This document shows, piece by piece, positions 22,231-27,171 of a stretch of 27,171 nucleotides of DNA; the stretch's first letter is position 1, and every line of letters starts with the position of its first letter. The notes below the pieces were generated by a model. The model did no database searches. It was not told the DNA's origin and was given only the letters and a program-made list of their open reading frames with translations. Source of the stretch: CANHEE01 sp043777755 (GTDB lineage: Bacteria > Bacteroidota > Bacteroidia > Chitinophagales > Saprospiraceae); NCBI GenBank assembly GCA_043777755.1, contig JAYWHK010000139.1:1-27171 (forward strand), in the 5' to 3' direction. The translations under genes and the position numbers were made by a program.

Positions 22231-24498
22231 TTACTCCAATATCTGTAATTTTGCAAAATTCAGCATGATTCTTTTCTTCGGCTCGTCAGAAAGTGGAAAT
22301 TCGATGGTGGCAACACGATTATCATTTGCGCCATCGACATTCAGCACTCGACCTTCGCCAAATTTTATGTGCAAAACCCGTTGCCCTGCCTGAATCGAAG
22401 CCGCTGGCGCAGCTTTGAAAGTAGAAAGGTCAATTGTTGGTGCAATCGCAGCTCGAATTGGTTTGAAATTGCCACTCAATTTGCTTGTTGGATTGTCTTG
22501 TAAAAATGCGCCACTTGATTTTGGTGCAATGCTTTCCACACTCGCTGGCGAAATTTCTTCCATAAAACGACTTGGGTCGTTGTAACGAACTTGTCCATGT
22601 CTGTAACGACTTCCTGCATAAGTTAGCGTTAAAAACTGTTCCGCACGGGTAATCGCAACGTAAAAGAGACGACGTTCTTCATCAACGCCTTCTGTTGATT
22701 CTAACGCCATAAACGATGGAAAAAGATTTTCTTCCAATCCTACCACAAAAACCGACTTAAATTCCAAACCTTTTGAGGAGTGAACGGACATCATTACTAC
22801 AGCATCGGGATTTTGCTCGCTATCGTCCACATCAGTCAATAAAATAATATTTTGCAAGTAGGTTGCAAGCGATTTGTCTTTAATTTGTTCCTCATCAATC
22901 ATTATTTCGTCGTTTTCAACAAAATCTTTAATACCATCGAGCAAAGAAGTAATGTTATCCAAACGTCCGATTCCTTCTTCTGTTGTATCTGATTTGAGCG
23001 TATCAATGAGTTTTGATTGTTTGGCAACGAACAAAGCAACCTCGTAGGCAGAACCTTTCTCCATTCGTTTTTTAGCTAATTTTATCAATTCCACAAACTC
23101 ATTTATACCTCTACGAGCCTGTGCGCCAAGTTCTATTTCTTCCAAACACTGCCACATTGGACGTTGCGTTTTGCTAGCCAAATCAGAGATTTTTTCGATG
23201 GTTGCATCGCCAATACCACGGCGTGGATAATTCAAAACTCTGCGAAGAGCTTCTTCATCGTTGTGGTTAATCACCAAACGTAAGTAACTGACCAAATCCT
23301 TGACTTCTTTGCGCTGATAGAATGACATTCCGCCAAAAATACGGTATGGAATGTTAGAACGACGCAAAAATTCTTCAAAAATACGAGATTGTGAGTTGGT
23401 TCGGTACAAAATCGCAATATCGGAGTTATTGATATGGTAGCGGTGCTTTTGCTCCATAATCAAATCCGCCACTTTTTTGCCTTCTTCATTGTCGCTTTGA
23501 GCCTTGATAATTTTTATTTTATTGCTCTGCGAAAGGTCTTTGTCTGTCCAAATTTCTTTTTTTATTTGCTTGCTATTGTGTGTGATGATGTCGTTAGCGG
23601 CTTGAACGATGAAATGCGTCGAACGATAATTTTGCTCTAATTTAAAGGTTTTTAAATCTTTAAAATCTTTTTCAAAATCTAAAATATTGTCAATCGTCGC
23701 ACCACGGAACGAATAAATACTTTGCGCATCGTCACCAACGACACAAAGGTTATTTTCGCTACCTTCGTACATGACGAGTTTTTTCAAAATACCATATTGT
23801 AAAAAATTGGTGTCTTGAAACTCATCAACCATATAAAATCTAAACTTTTGTTGGTATTTTTCTAAAACATTTTCAGGATTTCGGTGCAACAAGATATAGA
23901 ATTGGTACAATAAATCGTCAAAATCCATTGCGCCAGAACGACGACAACGGGCAACATATTCTTCATAAATTTTATAAAAATAAGGACGTTTGTTTGCCCT
24001 GTCTTGCGATAAAAGTTCTTCGTTTTGAGCATAAGCTTTTGGCGAAATCAAGTTATTTTTAGACAAAGAAATACGAGATTTTATTGCATTTGGATTATAA
24101 ACTGTTTTATCCAAGTTCATTTCTTTCAAGATAGCCTTGACCACGCCTTCGCTATCATCGCTGTCATAAATGGTAAAATTGCTTGGATAGCCAATTTTTT
24201 CCGCCTCTTGTCTTAGTATTCTGGCAAAAATAGAGTGAAATGTACCTGCCCAAACTCTATTTCCTTTTTCGCCAATCACTTTCACGATGCGTTCTTTCAT
24301 TTCACGAGCCGACTTGTTCGTAAAGGTCAAGGAAAGAATTTCCCAAGGCTTTGCACCCGACTCAATCAAGTGTGCAATTCGGTAGGTTAGTACACGTGTT
24401 TTGCCAGAACCTGGTCCAGCAATCACCAGAACAGCTCCCTTTGTGTTCGTAACCGCCTGTTGTTGAATAGGATTTAGCTCGTTTAAGTAGTTGCTCAT
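22231..24498 (-). CDS. pcrA: UvrD/PcrA-type superfamily 1 DNA helicase
   Basis: About 755 residues from ATG 24498 (MSNYLNELNPIQQQAV); a frame 10 codons longer is not conserved. ATP-dependent 3'-5' helicase acting in nucleotide excision repair, mismatch repair and removal of stalled RNA polymerase. Motif I is AGPGSGKTR (27-35), motif II DEFQDTN (225-231), motif III GDDAQSIYSFRGA (255-267) and motif IV QNYRS (289-293). SVHSSKGLEFKSVF (motif V, about 570-583) and ERRLFYVAITRAE (motif VI, about 607-619) follow. The C-terminal segment GQRVLHIKFGEGRVL is the Tudor-like domain that PcrA uses to bind RNA polymerase. It is convergent with the DUF481-like gene, 21 bp away. Confidence 0.95.
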   Translation of the reverse strand: MSNYLNELNPIQQQAVTNTKGAVLVIAGPGSGKTRVLTYRIAHLIESGAKPWEILSLTFTNKSAREMKERIVKVIGEKGNRVWAGTFHSIFARILRQEAEKIGYPSNFTIYDSDDSEGVVKAILKEMNLDKTVYNPNAIKSRISLSKNNLISPKAYAQNEELLSQDRANKRPYFYKIYEEYVARCRRSGAMDFDDLLYQFYILLHRNPENVLEKYQQKFRFYMVDEFQDTNFLQYGILKKLVMYEGSENNLCVVGDDAQSIYSFRGATIDNILDFEKDFKDLKTFKLEQNYRSTHFIVQAANDIITHNSKQIKKEIWTDKDLSQSNKIKIIKAQSDNEEGKKVADLIMEQKHRYHINNSDIAILYRTNSQSRIFEEFLRRSNIPYRIFGGMSFYQRKEVKDLVSYLRLVINHNDEEALRRVLNYPRRGIGDATIEKISDLASKTQRPMWQCLEEIELGAQARRGINEFVELIKLAKKRMEKGSAYEVALFVAKQSKLIDTLKSDTTEEGIGRLDNITSLLDGIKDFVENDEIMIDEEQIKDKSLATYLQNIILLTDVDDSEQNPDAVVMMSVHSSKGLEFKSVFVVGLEENLFPSFMALESTEGVDEERRLFYVAITRAEQFLTLTYAGSRYRHGQVRYNDPSRFMEEISPASVESIAPKSSGAFLQDNPTSKLSGNFKPIRAAIAPTIDLSTFKAAPAASIQAGQRVLHIKFGEGRVLNVDGANDNRVATIEFPLSDEPKKRIMLNFAKLQILE

Positions 24499-24584
24499 AA
24501 TACGTATCGTTTGCTTGTGTTTTTTCAATAAAACAAGCCAAATTTTTTCTTTGTTTTTATCGGAGTTTAGTAAAAAATTCCGAA

Positions 24585-24614
24585 CAAAGTTACTATCATT
24601 TTTATAAAAAACAA
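24585..24614 (-). promoter_or_regulatory. Promoter of the helicase gene
   Basis: On the minus strand TTG (24614-24612), a 19-nt spacer, then TAACTTTG (24592-24585) match the -33/-7 pattern. The predicted leader is about 80 nt. It separates the helicase from the upstream GT2 operon. Confidence 0.65.
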
Positions 24615-24638
24615 TAAAATAACAAAAAGTTTTTTATT

Positions 24639-25361
24639 TTATTTATTTTTATTTTTTTTGTTTTTCAAAACACGCATCGCTTTCAAATATTGTTTTGCCA
24701 GCGGTGCTATTTTTACTCGGCTATCGCTGTCATCAGTCCATTTTACAGGCAATTCGTAGATATTCAAGCCTTTCCACTCTGCAATGGTTAGTAGTTCGGT
24801 TGAAAAAAACCAACCGTCGCTCACTGCGCCACCGTCCATCAAAGGGCGAACCAAAGAACGTTTTAACCATTTAAAACCACACATTCCATCTGAAAACTGA
24901 ACACTTAAATACGTTTTTAGAATAAAATTAAAAACCCTTGACGTAAATTCACGCTTAGGTGTGCGCCCAATCACCTGCGATTTTGGGTGCAAACGAGTAG
25001 CATATACGATGTCCATATTTTGCTCCGTCAAGGCTTGGTAGGCTTCCAAAAAATGCGGTAAATCCGTTGCCAAATCCAAATCCATGTAACCAACAATGTC
25101 TGCTGTGGATTGACTCCAACTTGTTTTCAATGCCAAACCAACGCCTTTTCGAGGAACATTTACATAGGTAACGCCTTCCAATTCTTGCTGCAAAGTCTGC
25201 GCAATCATCAGTGTATCGTCTGTAGAACCATTGTCCGCAATGACGATGCGCCATTGCTTTGGCGTAGGAAAATGTTTTTTCAAAAAAGTATATAAAATAC
25301 GAACTTGTTGGTCTAAGGTTTTTTCTTCGTTGAGAACTGGAATGGTAATATCGAATGTCAT
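24639..25361 (-). CDS. Family 2 glycosyltransferase (dolichyl-phosphate-mannose synthase-like)
   Basis: 240 residues, GT-A fold. The nucleotide-sugar site shows IPVLNEE (7-13) and ADNGSTDDT (42-50). The metal-binding DxD is MDLDLATD (93-100). SDGMCGFKWLKRS (about 157-169) and DGWFFSTELLTIAEWKG (about 181-197) are the acceptor and catalytic blocks of the DPM1/DolP-glucosyltransferase group. There are no transmembrane helices, and the basic C-terminus is a low-complexity KNKKNKNK. It probably transfers a sugar to a lipid phosphate at the cytoplasmic membrane; the sugar and acceptor are unknown. It starts one nucleotide after the preceding gene ends, so it is in an operon. Confidence 0.9.
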   Translation of the reverse strand: MTFDITIPVLNEEKTLDQQVRILYTFLKKHFPTPKQWRIVIADNGSTDDTLMIAQTLQQELEGVTYVNVPRKGVGLALKTSWSQSTADIVGYMDLDLATDLPHFLEAYQALTEQNMDIVYATRLHPKSQVIGRTPKREFTSRVFNFILKTYLSVQFSDGMCGFKWLKRSLVRPLMDGGAVSDGWFFSTELLTIAEWKGLNIYELPVKWTDDSDSRVKIAPLAKQYLKAMRVLKNKKNKNK

Positions 25362-25362
25362 T

Positions 25363-26424
25363 TTATTCTAAATTTTTTCTTATTTCATCTAATTTTTCAT
25401 AAGGATTTGCTTGCAAAATCGTATAATCCAAATGGTAAAAACACAAAGTTCGTCGTTCATTCGGCAAATAATTGGAAAGCATTTTGGCTGCGGCTTCGAG
25501 TTGCTCTTGCGATACATTTTCTACTCGAATTATGTCACCTTCGTAGCAATAATAGCCATGTGCATAGGTACTTTCTTTGACTTTGTATTGCAAATCGCCT
25601 ATTTTTTCAAAATAATCTTCATCTTTAAAATCTTGTGTATTGGCAGCATTGAGCAACTGAACCACTCGCCCATCACGCAAAACGACTGCCCACTGAAACA
25701 ATGGCAATGCAACATCTAATGGCAAAGTATATTTTTTGCAATATTCAACATATTGCTTGGCAGTTTCAAGGTCAAGGATAGAGTTTTGAGTGTTGGGATT
25801 GTCCAAATCACCCATATTGTAAAACATCAACATTCCTCTTTCAACTGGAGGAACGCCTGTTTTTTCTTGAAACTTGATTTGATGCAAGCGAATTGTAGCA
25901 GAAAGTGCAACTGGAGATATATCGCCCAATGCCTTCAAAAAAGCAAAATATCTGTCTTTTGTAGAAAGTGTCCAATCGCAATCAATCTGAATACTGTGCA
26001 ATTGAGTTCCCATTTCCGACTCATATTGCTGATTTAGAAATTCAACTCTTTCCCATACTTTTTCTGCAACAACCATGATTTTATCGTCTTGCGTATTTTC
26101 AAAAACACGATTGGTTATGAAAACAACAGGACAAATCAAAGTTTTTTCAGGCAATGGTTTTTCAGGTTTTGTGATGGCAATCGGAACAATAAAATTCTTG
26201 TCTTCATCCCAATCGGTATCAAAAAAATGAACATACAAAGGTGTTTTTTTATTTTTTTTCAAAACATCTTCTTCTTCTACGCTTAGGTTTAGTTCTTTTT
26301 TCCAATGGTAAAAACCGATAGCAATTTCATTGCGAGAAAAATAAGTCCACGCCTTTGTGCCTATAAAAAGGAAAATCAAAGCCAATATTAAAAGAATACC
26401 ATTTTTTTCAAAAAATTTTTTCAT
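25363..26424 (-). CDS. Unknown membrane-anchored protein, TIM-barrel-like
   Basis: 353 residues. One N-terminal hydrophobic helix (about 10-28) probably anchors it, with the rest outside the cytoplasm. The body alternates strands and helices: YVHFFDTDWDED, HSIQIDCDWTLSTKDRYFAFLKAL, ALSATIRLHQI, MLMFYNMGDL and DVALPLFQWAV. Such strand-end Asp residues suggest a TIM-barrel fold of the DUF3142 type, related in fold to glycoside hydrolases. I am not sure of the family, and no catalytic pair can be named with confidence. It lies between the LysM protein gene (12 nt upstream) and the GT2 gene (1 nt downstream). Confidence 0.65.
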   Translation of the reverse strand: MKKFFEKNGILLILALIFLFIGTKAWTYFSRNEIAIGFYHWKKELNLSVEEEDVLKKNKKTPLYVHFFDTDWDEDKNFIVPIAITKPEKPLPEKTLICPVVFITNRVFENTQDDKIMVVAEKVWERVEFLNQQYESEMGTQLHSIQIDCDWTLSTKDRYFAFLKALGDISPVALSATIRLHQIKFQEKTGVPPVERGMLMFYNMGDLDNPNTQNSILDLETAKQYVEYCKKYTLPLDVALPLFQWAVVLRDGRVVQLLNAANTQDFKDEDYFEKIGDLQYKVKESTYAHGYYCYEGDIIRVENVSQEQLEAAAKMLSNYLPNERRTLCFYHLDYTILQANPYEKLDEIRKNLE

Positions 26425-26436
26425 AAGCTCTAAAAT

Positions 26437-27012
26437 TTACCTAAAATTAATGATTAGTGTTTTGCCAACAGGCAATTCATCATACTCTGATGCAGTAATT
26501 AGATTGTCTTTTGCAATTCTGTACGCAGCATTTTTATTTCCAAAGAATCGAATTCCAAGCGATGCTAAGGTTTCTCCTTTTGTCAAAGTATATTTAATGC
26601 TTTTTTTCTTACTAGCTTGCAATGCAAGTGTATCTTTCTGTAAATCAGCGATTTGAGTTTCGTATTGCTGGATTTTAAAGCGATTGACGGAGTCTTGAAG
26701 GCTTAAATTTTGTAATTTTTGAGTCGTTTGCAAGTCTTCTTTTGGCATCAAACAAAATTTATACACAAGCGGAAGCAAAAGAAACAATGCCAAATAGCGA
26801 TTGCTCTTTTTTTTCCAAATACTGATTTCTTTGTCAGCATTTTTTTGATTTTTTAAAACTTCTCCTTCCAAGAAAGTACGTTGCTTGGCGTTGGCAACAT
26901 ATTTTTCTTGAATGTCATCTATTTTGTGCAAAGTAGTCAAATCACTTTCACATTTAGGGCAGCGCAACGAAAATTCATTCAATCCTTGGTGCGAACAAAT
27001 TGGACAATTCAT
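26437..27012 (-). CDS. Zinc-ribbon, single-TM, LysM-domain protein
   Basis: 191 residues. An N-terminal zinc ribbon has C3, C6, C18 and C21 (CPIC and CPKC). Next come a charged segment, a transmembrane helix (72-88), a coiled coil (about 92-132) and a C-terminal LysM domain (about 140-190: TLTKGETLASLGIRFFGNKNAAYRIAKDN). The topology predicts a cytoplasmic zinc ribbon and a periplasmic LysM that binds peptidoglycan, so it could link the two sides of the membrane. It is the first gene of the three-gene operon; a -7-like TATCTTTG lies upstream on the minus strand (27073-27066). Confidence 0.8.
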   Translation of the reverse strand: MNCPICSHQGLNEFSLRCPKCESDLTTLHKIDDIQEKYVANAKQRTFLEGEVLKNQKNADKEISIWKKKSNRYLALFLLLPLVYKFCLMPKEDLQTTQKLQNLSLQDSVNRFKIQQYETQIADLQKDTLALQASKKKSIKYTLTKGETLASLGIRFFGNKNAAYRIAKDNLITASEYDELPVGKTLIINFR

Positions 27013-27065
27013 CGTACTTTTTGGTTTATATTAAAAATACCACTTTTTAAATTAAAAAAATTTCA

Positions 27066-27073
27066 CAAAGATA
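27066..27073 (-). promoter_or_regulatory. -7 box of the LysM/TIM-barrel/GT2 operon
   Basis: TATCTTTG on the minus strand, 53 nt before the first start codon of the operon. No -33 box is found at the normal spacing. Confidence 0.35.
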
Positions 27074-27133
27074 ACAGGTTAAACGCATAAAAACAGACAA
27101 AATGATGACAAATTAAAATTTGTAAAAAACGAC

Positions 27134-27141
27134 TATCTTTG
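27134..27141 (+). promoter_or_regulatory. -7 box of the partial gene at the window end
   Basis: TATCTTTG on the plus strand, three nucleotides before ATG 27145. The message would be leaderless if both calls are right. Confidence 0.4.
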
Positions 27142-27144
27142 TCG

Positions 27145-27171
27145 ATGAAAATACCCGAATTATTTATCAAA
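27145..27171 (+). CDS. Partial CDS, first nine codons at window end
   Basis: The codons read MKIPELFIK and continue beyond the window. The start is supported only by the -7 box just upstream and the lack of other content. The product cannot be named. Confidence 0.4.

Noticed and set aside
24600..24660. T-rich tract at the 3' end of the GT2 gene as a mobile element end or terminator
   Set aside because: It is low-complexity A/T sequence that encodes the KNKKNKNK tail and overlaps the helicase promoter; no stable stem is seen.
15..27171. Defence island, prophage, secretion system or biosynthetic cluster
   Set aside because: No nuclease, toxin-antitoxin, phage structural, integrase or synthase genes are found; the genes are mostly housekeeping and envelope functions.

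Overview
The window is AT-rich chromosomal DNA from a member of the phylum Bacteroidota, probably of the Cytophagales/Flavobacteriales type. The gene families are typical of that phylum: DUF2851, DUF2911, DUF937, a Rossmann/DUF2520 protein, a UMF1-type MFS permease, bactofilin with AtpZ, and a stand-alone DsbD alpha domain. Start codons lack Shine-Dalgarno sequences. Several genes are preceded by the Bacteroidota-type -33 (TTTG/TTG) and -7 (TAnnTTTG) promoter, with 17-20 nt between the boxes. There are no rRNA or tRNA genes, no CRISPR array, no transposase and no phage genes.

Layout. 1-5.2 kb: dnaX, a convergent DUF2851 gene, a four-helix membrane protein, a CBS-pair protein, and a small lipoprotein downstream of an M48 metalloprotease. 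5.2-9.8 kb: the M48 protease, a secreted DUF2911 protein, a DUF937 protein and dihydrolipoyl dehydrogenase. 9.9-15 kb: class I DNA photolyase, an orphan two-TM histidine kinase, a UMF1-type permease and a Rossmann/DUF2520 protein. 15-17.5 kb: a small accessory-looking block with a recombination scar (a copied gene 5' end joined to the 3' end of a probable 2-oxoacid dehydrogenase E1 gene), an unrecognised lipoprotein and two unrecognised exported proteins. 17.6-22.2 kb: smpB with a DsbD-alpha-like protein, AtpZ/AtpI-type protein, bactofilin, an MsbA-like ABC exporter and an overlapping DUF481-like outer-membrane protein. 22.2-27 kb: a UvrD/PcrA helicase, then a three-gene minus-strand operon (zinc ribbon/LysM protein, unknown membrane-anchored protein, GT2 glycosyltransferase), then the first codons of a further plus-strand gene.

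Most genes are housekeeping: replication and repair (dnaX, photolyase, helicase), trans-translation (smpB), central metabolism (lpdA) and cell envelope (bactofilin, MsbA-like exporter, M48 protease, lipoproteins). The more unusual content is non-coding. A pair of about 162-bp nested palindromes with terminal inverted repeats lies between convergent genes, and the inner hairpin loop is reversed between the two copies. A second dispersed repeat of about 108 bp has two copies, one of them next to a perfect 33-bp hairpin. The chimeric scar lies near 15.2 kb. In dnaX, a run of ten A lies at the expected gamma/tau boundary and both shifted frames stop at once, which predicts a slippage-made gamma subunit. 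I did not find convincing evidence of a wholly new multi-gene system. The best candidates for undescribed biology are the palindromic element, the dnaX slippage site and the small unknown-protein block at 15.5-17.5 kb.
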